Source: an uncultured Roseobacter sp. (lineage in GTDB: Bacteria; Pseudomonadota; Alphaproteobacteria; Rhodobacterales; Rhodobacteraceae). Taken from it: a stretch of 64,000 bases of DNA. The stretch lies in NCBI RefSeq assembly GCF_947496515.1, contig NZ_CANMDB010000003.1:186001-250000 (forward strand). The letters are read 5' to 3'. The notes beneath the pieces are model-generated. The model saw only the letters and a program-made list of their open reading frames with translations. It was not told the origin of the DNA and ran no database searches. A program made the translations under genes and the position numbers. Below are positions 28,322 through 36,942 of the stretch, one piece after another. Position 1 is the stretch's first letter, and each line of letters begins with the position of its first letter.

Positions 28322-29593
28322 TCAGCCCGCCTTGCGCAGAGCGGCCATGTAAAAGCCATCCATTCCGCCCCGGTCCGCCCAGTAGTCGGGCCGCAGGCGC
28401 AGGCCGCCCTCTTCCGTCTGCCACCCGGGCTCGACCCCGGGCAAGGCGGTGGCCTCCCGCGCTACCGTCATGTCGCCGTGCCGTTCCAGAGCTGCCTCCA
28501 CCTGCACTTCGCCTTCGTCGGGGAGCAAAGAGCAGGTGCAAAAGACCATCCGACCGCCGGGCGCCAGCAACCCCCATGCGTGGTCGATCAGGGTTTCCTG
28601 CAGGTCAATCAGTGCGCCGAACTCCGACCCGTCCTTGGCGTGGGGGAGATCCGCATGCCGCCGGATGGTGCCGGTGGCAGAGCAGGGTGCGTCCAGCAGG
28701 ATCGCGTCGTAGCTGCCCTGATGTGCCCGCGCATCGCGCACCACCAGCTCGGCGGCGAGACCCGTGCGCGCGAGGTTATCCGTCACCCGCGCCATCCGCG
28801 TCTCGGAGCTGTCCACGGCGGTGACTGCCGCACCGCTGGCGGCCAGCTGCATGGTCTTGCCGCCGGGTGCCGCGCAGAGGTCCAGCACCCGTTCGCCGGG
28901 CTGTGGTGCCAACATCTGCACAGGCCAGGCAGCGGCGGCGTCCTGCACCCACCAGTCGCCCGTGTCAAAGCCCGGCATGGTGGAGACCTGCCCGGCGTCC
29001 CGCACCCGCACGGTGCCATTGGGCAGCAGCTGCCCGCCCGTCGCCGCTGCCACCGCCGCCGCATCGCCGCGTGCCGTGAGATCGAGCGGTGCGCCCGCGA
29101 AATGCGCGGCTTCCATGGCGGTCATGGCGTCAGCGCCCCATGCCTCCACCAGCGGGCCGCGCAGCCATTTGGGCAGCCGCGGCGCGCGCAGGGCCTGCCA
29201 GGCCTCGGGGCCATCGGCGGCGATCTTGCGGAGTACCGCGTTTGTCAGACCCTTGAGGTGACCCAACCGCTTGTGCCGCGCCACCAGCTCCACCATCGCG
29301 TTGACGACACCGTGGGCCGCGGCGCCGTGACACAGCTCCATCGTGCCGACCCGCAGCGCGTTGCGCACGGTCAGCGGCGGGTATTTCGACAGATGCTTTT
29401 GCAAAAGCCTGTCCGCGCGCTCCAGACCGCGCAATGTGTCTTGCGCCAGCCGCGCCGCCCGCGCGCGCTCCGCGGGCTCCAGCTTGTCCAGCGCGCCCGC
29501 AGCCATCAGTTCGGACATCAGCCGTCCTTCGCCCAGGATCTGGTCGAGCAGGTAGACCGCGCTCCGGCGGGCGGGAAGACCGATATCTGACAT
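28322..29593 (-). CDS. rsmB: 16S rRNA (cytosine-C5)-methyltransferase RsmB
   Basis: A 423-residue protein with an N-terminal NusB-like RNA-binding domain (about 1-140) and a SAM-dependent Rossmann methyltransferase domain. Visible motifs are VLDLCAAPGGKTMQLA (SAM binding), DAPCSATGTIRRHADL (motif IV) and VFCTCSLLPDEGE (motif VI, nucleophilic cysteine). It methylates one cytosine of 16S rRNA, C967 by E. coli numbering. First gene of the minus-strand run through the M16 proteases. It diverges from the DUF1674 gene. Confidence 0.93.
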   Translation of the reverse strand: MSDIGLPARRSAVYLLDQILGEGRLMSELMAAGALDKLEPAERARAARLAQDTLRGLERADRLLQKHLSKYPPLTVRNALRVGTMELCHGAAAHGVVNAMVELVARHKRLGHLKGLTNAVLRKIAADGPEAWQALRAPRLPKWLRGPLVEAWGADAMTAMEAAHFAGAPLDLTARGDAAAVAAATGGQLLPNGTVRVRDAGQVSTMPGFDTGDWWVQDAAAAWPVQMLAPQPGERVLDLCAAPGGKTMQLAASGAAVTAVDSSETRMARVTDNLARTGLAAELVVRDARAHQGSYDAILLDAPCSATGTIRRHADLPHAKDGSEFGALIDLQETLIDHAWGLLAPGGRMVFCTCSLLPDEGEVQVEAALERHGDMTVAREATALPGVEPGWQTEEGGLRLRPDYWADRGGMDGFYMAALRKAG

Positions 29594-29671
29594 GGGAGAC
29601 TCCTCAGGCGTGCTGGTGGGTTGTCTGCGTCAGCGCGCGGCGTATATCAAGGCCAAGCAGCGAGGATATCG

Positions 29672-29968
29672 ATGATGACCGACAGATCGACAGCCAAGAC
29701 GACCGCTGGCAAACCGCCTGTCCCCGGCCCGGATGTGCCCGGCGATCCAACGCCGGCGCCAAAACCCATTCCCGACACGCCGGGTCAGCCGACACCAGAA
29801 CCAACGCCGGATCTGCCCCCTGCCGCACAGCGCGCGCTGGCGGAAGCGGAAGAACGCCGCCGCGCCGCCGCTGCACTGGAGTTGCCGCCGGAGCTGGGTG
29901 GTCGCGACGGGCCGGAGCCCGTGCGCTACGGGGATTGGGAAAAGAAGGGTCTCGCGATCGACTTTTGA
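29672..29968 (+). CDS. DUF1674 protein, SDHAF4-type succinate dehydrogenase assembly factor
   Basis: A 98-residue protein whose C-terminus GRDGPEPVRYGDWEKKGLAIDF is the DUF1674 signature. In mitochondria and alphaproteobacteria this family binds flavinated SdhA and helps assemble succinate dehydrogenase. The N-terminal part is a proline-rich low-complexity linker (PTPAPKPIPDTPGQPTPEPTPDLP). The ATG at 29672 is chosen because GAGG lies 6 bp upstream; the ATG at 29675 is equally possible. It stands alone, divergent from rsmB, with no sdh gene nearby. Confidence 0.85.
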   Translation: MMTDRSTAKTTAGKPPVPGPDVPGDPTPAPKPIPDTPGQPTPEPTPDLPPAAQRALAEAEERRRAAAALELPPELGGRDGPEPVRYGDWEKKGLAIDF

Positions 29969-29978
29969 TCCCTCGGCA

Positions 29979-30029
29979 ATTGAAACGCGCGCACGTCAGC
30001 CACGGGCGCGCGCTGCACCGTCTTTCAAT
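29979..30029. terminator. Inverted repeat between convergent genes
   Basis: ATTGAAA (29979-29985) and TTTCAAT (30023-30029) enclose a GCGCGC/GCGCGC pairing, in the 76-bp gap between the convergent DUF1674 gene and the secreted-protein gene. A bidirectional terminator is likely from position; there is no long T-tract. Confidence 0.4.
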
Positions 30030-30044
30030 CCGGCACCGCTTTGC

Positions 30045-30401
30045 CTAGCGCAGACGAAACTCCGCCGACCGCCCGGCACCTTTGTCAGAGGTAAAGCGGA
30101 TCCAGTTGTCCTGAATTTCCACGGCCTGACAGTTGTACCCAAGCGGATCACCGCCCCAGAAGAGATCACGACAGAAATAGCCGCCTTCCCAGGTCCAGTT
30201 GCCGGTCACGGGCCATGCCGCCCCGGTGCCTGAGATTTCGCCTTCCTGAGACACTTCGAGCTTTACCAGCGGGCGCCGAAGCTCCTTGCCGGTGATCGCC
30301 TCCAGAAACGCTTCTTCGCTGTCAACTTTCGTGAATTCCGCCGCTGCGGATGTCCCGAGCGAGGCCGCGGCAACGGCCAGAATACCGACATACTTGCGCA
30401 T
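30045..30401 (-). CDS. Small secreted protein of unknown function
   Basis: A 118-residue protein with a clear Sec signal peptide (MRKYVGILAVAAASLGTSAAAE, cleavage near residue 21). The mature part has GTGAAWPVTGNWTWEGGYFCRDLFWGG and CQAVEIQDNWIRFTSDKGAGRSAEFRLR, with two cysteines that could form a disulfide. I recognise the pattern as a small alphaproteobacterial exported family sometimes mislabelled dihydrodipicolinate reductase because it lies beside dapB, as here (dapB ends 89 bp upstream). No catalytic motif is visible. Confidence 0.75.
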   Translation of the reverse strand: MRKYVGILAVAAASLGTSAAAEFTKVDSEEAFLEAITGKELRRPLVKLEVSQEGEISGTGAAWPVTGNWTWEGGYFCRDLFWGGDPLGYNCQAVEIQDNWIRFTSDKGAGRSAEFRLR

Positions 30402-30490
30402 TTATCCTGCTCCTCGCAGATGAGGTTACGAAACAGATACGCACGAACCGCCGCTTTGGTTCAAAATGTCGCGGGCTTCTTCCGAAATGG

Positions 30491-31309
30491 TTAACGTGGC
30501 TTGAGCCCCAGAACATCAAGCATGTCGTAGGCGCCCGGCGCACGCCCGGCGCTCCAGAGCGCTGCCTTGATTGCCCCTCGGGCGAAGACCGACCGGTCCG
30601 AGGCCACATGCCGCAGGACAATCCGCTCGCCGTCCGCCGCGAACATCACGTCATGCTCGCCAACGATGTCGCCGCCTCTGATAGCGGCAAAGCCGATCTG
30701 GCCCCGGCTGCGCGCCCCGGTAATGCCGTCACGGGCCCGGTCCGAGACATCGGCCAATTCCACCCCGCGCCCGGCCGCCGCTGCTTCGCCCAGCATCAGC
30801 GCCGTGCCGGAGGGCACGTCCACCTTGCGGTTGTGGTGCGCCTCGATCACTTCGATGTCGTAATCCTCATCCAGCGCCGCTGCGACCTGCCGGGTCAGCT
30901 GCACCAGCAGGTTCACGCCGAGGCTCATATTGCCCGCGCGCACGATGACCGTGTGCGCCGCAGGCTTGGCCAGCTGGGCGATCTCGTCGTCGGACATGCC
31001 CGTGGTGCCAATCACATGCGCCACCCCCGCGTCGGCTGCGGCCTGCGCCGTGGCGATCGTCGCAAGCGGCGCGGTAAAGTCGATGACCGCGTCCGCCTCC
31101 TGCAAGGCAGCCGTAATATCGTCGGTCACCAGAACGCCGTCGCCCTCGCGGCCCAGCACCTCGCCCAGATCACGGCCGATCCACCCGTGCCCGGCCCGCT
31201 CCACCGCGCCACTCAGCGTCACGCGGTCCGAGGTGCCGATGGTCTCTACCAGCATCCGGCCCATCCGGCCCGACACCCCTGTCACCACGATTTTCATGGG
31301 CGCGCTCAT
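30491..31309 (-). CDS. dapB: 4-hydroxy-tetrahydrodipicolinate reductase
   Basis: A 272-residue enzyme reducing HTPA to tetrahydrodipicolinate in lysine and diaminopimelate synthesis. The N-terminal nucleotide motif is [17 protein letters not shown], and the substrate motif is [18 protein letters not shown] with the catalytic His pair and Lys. The ATG at 31309 has AGGAG a few bases upstream and is preferred over the internal MKIVV start. It is divergent from rbfA across 87 bp. Confidence 0.95.
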   Translation of the reverse strand: MSAPMKIVVTGVSGRMGRMLVETIGTSDRVTLSGAVERAGHGWIGRDLGEVLGREGDGVLVTDDITAALQEADAVIDFTAPLATIATAQAAADAGVAHVIGTTGMSDDEIAQLAKPAAHTVIVRAGNMSLGVNLLVQLTRQVAAALDEDYDIEVIEAHHNRKVDVPSGTALMLGEAAAAGRGVELADVSDRARDGITGARSRGQIGFAAIRGGDIVGEHDVMFAADGERIVLRHVASDRSVFARGAIKAALWSAGRAPGAYDMLDVLGLKPR

Positions 31310-31396
31310 TGCCTGCTCCTGCCTGTCATTGCCGGGCCTTGCTTATCGTGACAGCCCGCGCTTGGCAAAGCCCCGGCAACCGCTTAGATGAGATCC

Positions 31397-31819
31397 ATGG
31401 CTAGGAACAAGTTTCACGATGGGCCCGGCCCTTCGCAGCGTCAGCTTCGGGTGGGCGAACTGATCCGGCGCGCCCTGTCGGATGTGCTGGCGCGTGGCGA
31501 TGTCCACGATCCGGAGCTCAACCGGATGTCCATCACCGTGGGCGAGGTGCGCACGTCGCCCGATCTGCGCATCGCCACGGCCTACGTGCTGCCGTTGGGC
31601 GGGCGCGGTCAGGAGGACGTCATCGCGCTGCTGGCGCGCAACAAGGGCGAGCTGCGCCGCGTCATCTCGCGCAAGCTGGCGCTGAAATTCGCACCCGATC
31701 TGCGGTTTCAGCTGGACCGCACCTTTGACCGGATGGACGAAACCCGCGAGATGCTCAGCCGTGCGGACGTTCGGCGCGACACCAATGCAGACCCAGCGGA
31801 GGAGCGCGAGCCGGAATGA
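31397..31819 (+). CDS. rbfA: 30S ribosome-binding factor A
   Basis: A 140-residue KH-fold protein that helps mature the 5' end of 16S rRNA and adapts cells to cold. The conserved start is [35 protein letters not shown], and [16 protein letters not shown] closes the core. An ATG at 31388 three codons earlier is possible; the chosen one gives the familiar MA(R/K)NKF beginning. It overlaps the next gene by ATGA. In most bacteria it follows infB and precedes truB, a relation kept here apart from one inserted gene. Confidence 0.9.
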   Translation: MARNKFHDGPGPSQRQLRVGELIRRALSDVLARGDVHDPELNRMSITVGEVRTSPDLRIATAYVLPLGGRGQEDVIALLARNKGELRRVISRKLALKFAPDLRFQLDRTFDRMDETREMLSRADVRRDTNADPAEEREPE

Positions 31820-32556
31820 TCCGCGCGGCACTTACGGTTCTTGCCGCCGCTCTGATCGCCGAGCGGGCCCAGGCGGTGGAGTGTGGGCCGATCACCTTCG
31901 ACGATGCGCGCTACACCATCTGCGAAGTGACCCCCGCCACCGAGACGCTGGAGCTGTTTCTCTACGATGACACGGGTGCTCCGATGGGGCAGTTCTCCAC
32001 CATCAACCGGGCCCTCGATGCCGAAGGGCGCGCCTTGGTCTTTGCCATGAATGCGGGCATGTATCACGACAACCGCGCGCCCGTCGGGCACTACGTCGAG
32101 GACGGGCAGGAGATCATGCGCGTCATCGAAAGCGCCGGACCGGGTAATTTTGGCCTGTTGCCCAACGGTGTCTTTTGCGTGCGCGAGGGCCGGGCCGATG
32201 TGTTCGAGACTGGCGCTTTCGTTGCCGCAGATCCCGCCTGCGATCACGCGACACAGTCGGGCCCGATGCTGGTGATCGACGGCGCACTGCATCCGCGGTT
32301 CCTGCCCGACGGCACCTCCAAATTCATCCGCAACGGGGTGGGTACCTCCGCCGACGGGCAGCGCGTGGTCTTTGCCATCTCCGACGACCCGGTGAATTTC
32401 CACAGTTTCGGGCGGCTGTTCCGCGATCATCTGGGGCTGTCCAACGCGCTTTATTTCGATGGCAAGGTCTCAAGACTCTATGCGCCGTCACTGGGGCGCA
32501 GCGATTTCGGGTTCAGCCTCGGGCCGATCATCGGCGTGACAGGTCCGCTGGAATAA
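31816..32556 (+). CDS. Phosphodiester glycosidase (NAGPA/DUF2233) family protein
   Basis: A 246-residue exported protein with a signal peptide ([20 protein letters not shown]). It shows the family motifs [16 protein letters not shown] and [12 protein letters not shown], then [12 protein letters not shown] and the [17 protein letters not shown] segment. Homologues remove N-acetylglucosamine from phosphodiesters (mammalian uncovering enzyme) or act on exopolysaccharide or cell-wall glycans. It is inserted between rbfA and truB, translationally coupled to rbfA, so its expression should follow ribosome-assembly genes. Substrate not known. Confidence 0.85.
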   Translation: MIRAALTVLAAALIAERAQAVECGPITFDDARYTICEVTPATETLELFLYDDTGAPMGQFSTINRALDAEGRALVFAMNAGMYHDNRAPVGHYVEDGQEIMRVIESAGPGNFGLLPNGVFCVREGRADVFETGAFVAADPACDHATQSGPMLVIDGALHPRFLPDGTSKFIRNGVGTSADGQRVVFAISDDPVNFHSFGRLFRDHLGLSNALYFDGKVSRLYAPSLGRSDFGFSLGPIIGVTGPLE

Positions 32557-32622
32557 CGCCCGCAGGGGTTGCGCCGGGCGCGCAGCCATCCTAGGGCGCG
32601 CGGAGCGGATACAGGGGATACC

Positions 32623-33546
32623 ATGGGACGCAGGCGTCAGGGCAGGGACATTTCGGGATGGTTGGTCGTGGACAAGCCCGCTGGCATGACCTCGACCGCT
32701 GTGGTGGGCAAGGTCCGCTGGGCTTTTGACGCCAAGAAGGCAGGGCACGCAGGGACGCTGGATCCCGACGCCACGGGCGTGCTGGCCGTTGCCCTCGGCG
32801 AGGCGACCAAGACGGTGCCCTACGTGACAGATGCGCTCAAGGCCTATGAGTTTACCGTGGGGCTGGGGCAGGCGACCAACACCGATGATGCCGAAGGCGA
32901 GGTGATCGCGCAGAGTGCGGCGCGCCCGACCGAAGAGGAGATCAAGGCAGCGCTGAGCGCCTTTGTCGGCGATATCGAACAGGTGCCGCCGCAGTTCTCC
33001 GCCGTCAAGATCGACGGGGAACGTGCATACAAACGCGCCCGCGACGGCGAAACCATGGAGATCGCGGCAAGGCCCCTTTACGTGGAAAGCCTGTTGCTGA
33101 CCGACATGCCCGATGCCGATCATGTGACGTTGGAGCTGACTTGCGGCAAGGGCGGCTACGTCCGGTCCATCGCCCGCGATCTGGGCGCCGCCCTGGGCTG
33201 TCATGGCCACGTGCGTGCGCTGCGCCGCATCTGGTCAGGCCCCTTCGATGCCGAAGACGGTCTGACCATCGAACAGATTGAGGCTCTTGCCCGCACGCCG
33301 GAACTCGACGCCGCTCTGCGCCCCGTTGAAGAGGCTCTGCAGTCGCTGCCGCAGGTGCGTGCCACGGCGGAAGGGGCCACCCGGCTGCGCAACGGCAATC
33401 CGGGCATGGTACTGGCCCCGGATGTGCCCTACGGAACCGAAGCATGGGCCTCCTTTGAGGGGCGCGCGCTGGCCATCGGCCGGTACAAATCGGGTGAGCT
33501 GCATCCGACCCGGGTGCTCAACATCTCGGCTGTCCCGGCGTCCTAA
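32623..33546 (+). CDS. truB: tRNA pseudouridine(55) synthase
   Basis: A 307-residue enzyme making pseudouridine 55 in the T-loop of tRNAs. The catalytic D47 lies in [16 protein letters not shown], preceded by [14 protein letters not shown]; the TruB-specific [21 protein letters not shown] and [13 protein letters not shown] follow. The ATG at 32623, after CAGGGGATACC, gives the usual N-terminus; the frame is open upstream but starts inside a non-coding gap. The next conserved operon member, rpsO, is displaced 2.2 kb downstream. Confidence 0.94.
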   Translation: MGRRRQGRDISGWLVVDKPAGMTSTAVVGKVRWAFDAKKAGHAGTLDPDATGVLAVALGEATKTVPYVTDALKAYEFTVGLGQATNTDDAEGEVIAQSAARPTEEEIKAALSAFVGDIEQVPPQFSAVKIDGERAYKRARDGETMEIAARPLYVESLLLTDMPDADHVTLELTCGKGGYVRSIARDLGAALGCHGHVRALRRIWSGPFDAEDGLTIEQIEALARTPELDAALRPVEEALQSLPQVRATAEGATRLRNGNPGMVLAPDVPYGTEAWASFEGRALAIGRYKSGELHPTRVLNISAVPAS

Positions 33547-33782
33547 GGGCCGGACCACGGTTCGCAGAGCGAGCACGCAACATCAGACAAGGCCAGAGAA
33601 GCTGCTTTCACAGCGGTGATTCCGGCGAATCGGCGGGTTTTGCTATCTGGTACCGCGCCAGAATAGGAACCGAGTAGTTCCAAATGTTTCACTTTGTCGT
33701 ATTGCTCGCGTCGATGTCAGCGGATCGGGCGGTTTGTTACAGGGTTTGTTACGGGATTTGGCCTCTGGGTAAGCCCTGCGTG

Positions 33783-33810
33783 AGGTCGGTGCACAACGGT
33801 ACACCGACCT
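33783..33810. promoter_or_regulatory. 9-bp perfect inverted repeat upstream of a membrane protein gene
   Basis: Arms AGGTCGGTG and CACCGACCT around a 10-nt spacer, 50 bp before the ATG at 33860. The surrounding 313-bp gap after truB holds no credible gene. A near direct repeat TTTGTTAC(A/G)GG occurs at about 33732-33755. Operator or leader hairpin are both possible. Confidence 0.45.
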
Positions 33811-33859
33811 GCCATATCTCTCTCAGACATCACAGAACAGCCAATATGGAGAGAACGAC

Positions 33860-34348
33860 ATGAAACGCACGATCCTGACCATGCTGACCGCCGGTGCCTT
33901 TGCCACAATCGCCTTTGATACCTTCGGCCAGGCGCTCAGCCCGCTCTTCGGGTACGCAAAACTGGCCCCCGTCGGCCTTGCCGGTGCCACGCTGAAGTCC
34001 GTCTTCGGGGCGTCGCCCTCCGGTGCGGCCTACCTGCTGCACACGCTGACGGGTCTGTTATTCTACGTCGTTGGCTACTACGCCATCGCCCGCCCGGTGC
34101 AGCGCGCCATTCTGCCGCAACTTCCGTGGGGCGTTACGGCGACCGTTTATGGCGCCGCCCTGTGGGTCTTTGCCCTCTACATCATGGCGCATCTGGTCGC
34201 CGGGATGCCTGCCTTCCTCGGCTTCACCGGGATCACCTGGGTCGCGCTCTGGGGTCATATCGTCTACGCGTTGGTTGCCGCCGCTGTGTTGGAACTGCGT
34301 GGTGAGGTGATGGATCTGCCCGCCCGCACCCGCACTGTCGCTGCCTGA
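33860..34348 (+). CDS. Four-helix integral membrane protein of unknown function
   Basis: A 162-residue protein with four hydrophobic segments, beginning MKRTILTMLTAGAFATIAFDTFGQALSP and including LHTLTGLLFYVVGYYAIARPV and WVFALYIMAHLVAGMPAFLGF. GGAGAG lies 6 bp before the ATG, so translation is well supported. No motif identifies a transported substrate or enzyme activity. It is the first of three genes placed between truB and rpsO and has its own upstream inverted repeat, so it may be transcribed apart from truB. Confidence 0.75.
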   Translation: MKRTILTMLTAGAFATIAFDTFGQALSPLFGYAKLAPVGLAGATLKSVFGASPSGAAYLLHTLTGLLFYVVGYYAIARPVQRAILPQLPWGVTATVYGAALWVFALYIMAHLVAGMPAFLGFTGITWVALWGHIVYALVAAAVLELRGEVMDLPARTRTVAA

Positions 34349-34472
34349 GCGCCGTCAGATCTCATCCCTGGGCCGTCCTGTCGCGGGGCGGCCCTTTGCT
34401 GTTGTACCGACGGTTTTGTCATTGACCCTGTGGCGCGATGGGACGATGCCCGGCGGAAAGAGGGACAGCCAC

Positions 34473-35009
34473 GTGCCATCATCTGCTTTGATCACCCGCA
34501 ACCATGACACCGGCCAATGCCGGTCAGAGGCTGTGTATTCCGACTGTGGTAACTACCGCTACAGTCTGAGCCGGGTCTGGGCGCCCCGCGGCCCACGGGT
34601 GAACTTTGTCATGCTGAACCCCTCCAAAGCCGATGAGTTACGCAATGATCCGACGGTCGAGCGATGCGAGCGGCGCGCCCGTATGCTGGGGTTTGGCGGC
34701 TTTGAGGTCACCAACATCTTTGCCTGGCGCGACACCGATCCCAATGCAATGCGCCGTGCGGCGGAGCCGGTGGGCCCTCAAAACGACGCGGTAATGCTGC
34801 GCGCCGCTGCCGCTGCCGATCAGGTCATCGCCGCCTGGGGGGTGCACGGTGCGCATCGGGGCCGGGGCCCGGCGGTTGCCGCACAGCTTAGGGCGGCGGG
34901 GGTCGCGCTGTGTCATCTGGGGCTGTCCAAGGGCGGTCACCCGCGCCATCCGCTCTACGTGCCCTACGCACGGGCGCCGGTGCATTGGTCTGCGGTGGCC
35001 ACCGATTAA
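34473..35009 (+). CDS. DUF1643 domain-containing protein
   Basis: A 178-residue protein containing the DUF1643 pattern: CGNYRYSLSRVW, VNFVMLNPSKADELRNDPTVERCERRARMLGFGGFEVTNIFAWR, and a later VIAAWGVHGAHRGRG. The family is widespread, short and often on mobile or phage-like DNA; its function is unknown, though the conserved polar residues suggest an enzyme or nucleic-acid role. The GTG at 34473 is chosen because AGGGA lies 7 bp upstream; TTG at 34488 or ATG at 34446 are alternatives. It lies between truB and rpsO. Confidence 0.8.
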   Translation: MPSSALITRNHDTGQCRSEAVYSDCGNYRYSLSRVWAPRGPRVNFVMLNPSKADELRNDPTVERCERRARMLGFGGFEVTNIFAWRDTDPNAMRRAAEPVGPQNDAVMLRAAAAADQVIAAWGVHGAHRGRGPAVAAQLRAAGVALCHLGLSKGGHPRHPLYVPYARAPVHWSAVATD

Positions 35010-35072
35010 CGATCCGGTGAGGTTTTGGCTCTAGCTTTTCGCCAGACGTCACCGCGCGAAAAGGCAAATACC

Positions 35073-35597
35073 ATGCCCCATCAGGCCGGATCGGACCCTC
35101 AGACAACGCCCGGGCTGGTAGCGGGCGACATCGACGGGGTCCTGTCGGAGATCAAGGCGCATAGTGCCGCCGCCGGTTCGCTGCTGAACGCCGCGCCCTG
35201 GGCCATACGTCCCCGTCGTGGACCGGCAGCGCCCCTGAGACTGCGAGAAGCACTGGCCTTGCCGCCGCGCCCTACGCCTCGGGAAGAGCACGTGGACAGA
35301 CCAGCCCCGGATAGGGAGCAACCGCTCGCTGATTGGATCGCGGCGCGCGCGGGGGCAGAGGAGATCCCCTACGATGCAGCGACCGAGGGGCTGGTGCTGG
35401 TGTGGGACGACAGCGCGCCTTCTGCCGATCCGCCTCAGATTACCCTGTCGCCCGTGCCCGGCCAGCCTGAAAGGGTGCGAATCGCCCTGAACGGTGAGGC
35501 CGTGGCCGAAATACCGGATGCGGCGGATCTGCGCGCCGAGGACATCGTGCTTCTGCCGCTCAGCAAAGCCGTGTCTGTGGGGCTCGAAGAGGTCTGA
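35073..35597 (+). CDS. Hypothetical protein with a small acidic beta domain
   Basis: A 174-residue protein that I cannot assign to a named family. The first 100 residues are low in structure and rich in P, A and R. Residues about 115-174 look like a compact beta domain (LVLVWDDSAPSADPPQITLSP, VRIALNGEAVAEIPDAADL, EDIVLLPLS). That pattern resembles modules I have seen next to RTX repeats in Rhodobacterales proteins, but here it stands alone without glycine-rich repeats. No signal peptide is seen. The ribosome site is weak (AAGG). Confidence 0.6.
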   Translation: MPHQAGSDPQTTPGLVAGDIDGVLSEIKAHSAAAGSLLNAAPWAIRPRRGPAAPLRLREALALPPRPTPREEHVDRPAPDREQPLADWIAARAGAEEIPYDAATEGLVLVWDDSAPSADPPQITLSPVPGQPERVRIALNGEAVAEIPDAADLRAEDIVLLPLSKAVSVGLEEV

Positions 35598-35643
35598 ACC
35601 ACCAATCGCCGGTTCTGCGATTGTGGTGCAAACACCATTTGCA
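35598..35643 (+). terminator. Hairpin directly after the hypothetical gene
   Basis: ACCACCAATCGC (35598-35609) pairs with GCGATTGTGGT (from 35617) in an 11-bp stem with one bulged C, and a short GCAAA/TTTGC repeat follows. It begins at the stop codon and lies 130 bp before rpsO, so it may separate rpsO transcription from the inserted genes. There is no T-run. Confidence 0.5.
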
Positions 35644-35776
35644 TTTCGCGCCGCGCGCGCCTATACGCGCCCATCGCCCGAAACTCGCATGAGCTTCGGG
35701 ACCCCCTCCACGGGCCTGTGCTGGACGACATCCCGGCCTGCGCCTTGACCGAAACACAGATGAACAGGAGCCCCCG

Positions 35777-36046
35777 ATGTCGATTACTGCCGAAGAAAAA
35801 TCCCGCGTGATGAAGGAATACGGAACCAAGGAAGGCGACACAGGCTCGCCCGAGGTTCAGGTTGCCATTCTCAGCTCGCGGATCGCGACCCTGACCGAGC
35901 ACTTCAAGACCCACAAGAAAGACAACCACGGTCGCCGCGGTCTGCTCAAGATGGTGGCGACACGCCGTAAGCTGCTCGACTACGTCAAGAACAAGGATGA
36001 GGACCGCTACAAGGATCTCATCAAGCGCCTCGGCCTGCGCCGCTGA
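35777..36046 (+). CDS. rpsO: 30S ribosomal protein S15
   Basis: An 89-residue S15, exactly the usual length, binding the central domain of 16S rRNA. The conserved stretches are [36 protein letters not shown] in the N-terminal half, [19 protein letters not shown], and the C-terminal RLGLRR. AGGAG lies 8 bp before the ATG. A terminator-like hairpin follows and pnp comes 1.5 kb later. In E. coli the rpsO-pnp pair is adjacent and autoregulated; here two extra genes separate them. Confidence 0.97.
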   Translation: MSITAEEKSRVMKEYGTKEGDTGSPEVQVAILSSRIATLTEHFKTHKKDNHGRRGLLKMVATRRKLLDYVKNKDEDRYKDLIKRLGLRR

Positions 36047-36069
36047 GCCAACGTGCATTAGCACCCAGC

Positions 36070-36124
36070 ATCGGGGAGACGGATTCAAACGGCGCGCTAC
36101 GGCGTCGCCGCTCTCCCCGGTTTT
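36070..36124 (+). terminator. Terminator-like hairpin after rpsO
   Basis: CGGGGAGACGG pairs with CCGCTCTCCCCG (one bulge), with an inner GGCG/CGCC pairing, followed by GGTTTTGG. It starts 24 bp after the rpsO stop and probably ends most rpsO transcripts before the lipoprotein gene. Confidence 0.65.
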
Positions 36125-36159
36125 GGATCTTTCCTCCGCGCCATCTCGGTCGGTCCTAA

Positions 36160-36699
36160 GTGAAACAGCTAGCTCTTCTTTCGATATGTACCGCCGTGAT
36201 GGTTGGCTGCGGTAGCACGGATACGAGCCGGAATAAGAAATCCGTCGAATTCGGCGACGGAACCGTGACGTTCTACGACTTCCGTGATGTAAGTGCTCTG
36301 CATCGTAGCGCATTTCCAATGCCTGCCGGTGAAAGCATCTATATGTTTAACTTCACCGGACCTCGGGCGACCATTACAACGTCCGACGGCACGGTCGTCA
36401 AATACACGGGCAGCTACGCGGAAAGCTGCGGCAAAGGTCTGGATCCCGAACAATACCAAAACAAGGCGCTTTTCAGCGAGTGCTTCAACAAGATCCAGAG
36501 CGCTCAGAAGCGGCTTGATCGTTCGTCACGACCGGGGTTTGAGCAGCTCATTGCTCTTGGGGAGCGGGCTGTCAAAGCGGAAGGCTCCTGTACATGGACA
36601 GGGTACGATCGCCAATTGGACCGACAGTTCCGCTCCGTAGGTGCTCTGGCCCGGAGCGATGACCAACGAGTGTTCTTTGCGCGCTTGCGCTGCCAATAG
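36160..36699 (+). CDS. Hypothetical lipoprotein of foreign composition
   Basis: A 179-residue protein starting at a GTG, with signal peptide KQLALLSICTAVMVGC and a likely lipidated C17. The mature part begins with a Ser/Thr/Lys-rich linker and has four further cysteines (ESCGKG, SECFNK, GSCTWTG, RLRCQ), so disulfides are possible if it is periplasmic. I do not recognise the family. Base composition is visibly lower in G+C than the neighbours: the 60 bases 36181-36240 hold 32 G+C. With its place between rpsO and pnp this suggests recent acquisition. Confidence 0.6.
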   Translation: MKQLALLSICTAVMVGCGSTDTSRNKKSVEFGDGTVTFYDFRDVSALHRSAFPMPAGESIYMFNFTGPRATITTSDGTVVKYTGSYAESCGKGLDPEQYQNKALFSECFNKIQSAQKRLDRSSRPGFEQLIALGERAVKAEGSCTWTGYDRQLDRQFRSVGALARSDDQRVFFARLRCQ

Positions 36700-36847
36700 A
36701 GCGCCCGCCATGGCCCACCTCAGAGTGTCAGCGATCTTCTGAGGGGTCCTTGTGCGAGCGAGGTCGCTCCGCACGTGCGTACTGATCTTCACGGTCCACG
36801 GTCTCTTTTCGTCCACCCTATCCCGTCCGACGGTACCAACGGCGCTC

Positions 36848-36867
36848 AACCGCGTTGGAACGCGGTT
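36848..36867. repeat. 20-bp inverted repeat (9-bp arms)
   Basis: Arms AACCGCGTT and AACGCGGTT around GG, in the 243-bp gap between the lipoprotein and channel genes. TTTTCCCCGCCC follows. It is a member of the covariant hairpin family; the copy at 44063 shares the CCCCGC context. Nothing else was recognised in this gap. Confidence 0.6.
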
Positions 36868-36942
36868 TTCCCCGCCCGACCGTTGGACATCGGATCGCGC
36901 GCTGCTTAGATCAGACCAGTGCGCGCAGTATCAGGAAAGCCC

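Noticed and set aside
36526-36849. 107-codon minus-strand frame overlapping the low-GC lipoprotein gene
   Set aside because: It overlaps a frame with a clear lipoprotein signal and has no recognised motif; kept only as a note because the gap 36700-36849 has no other content.
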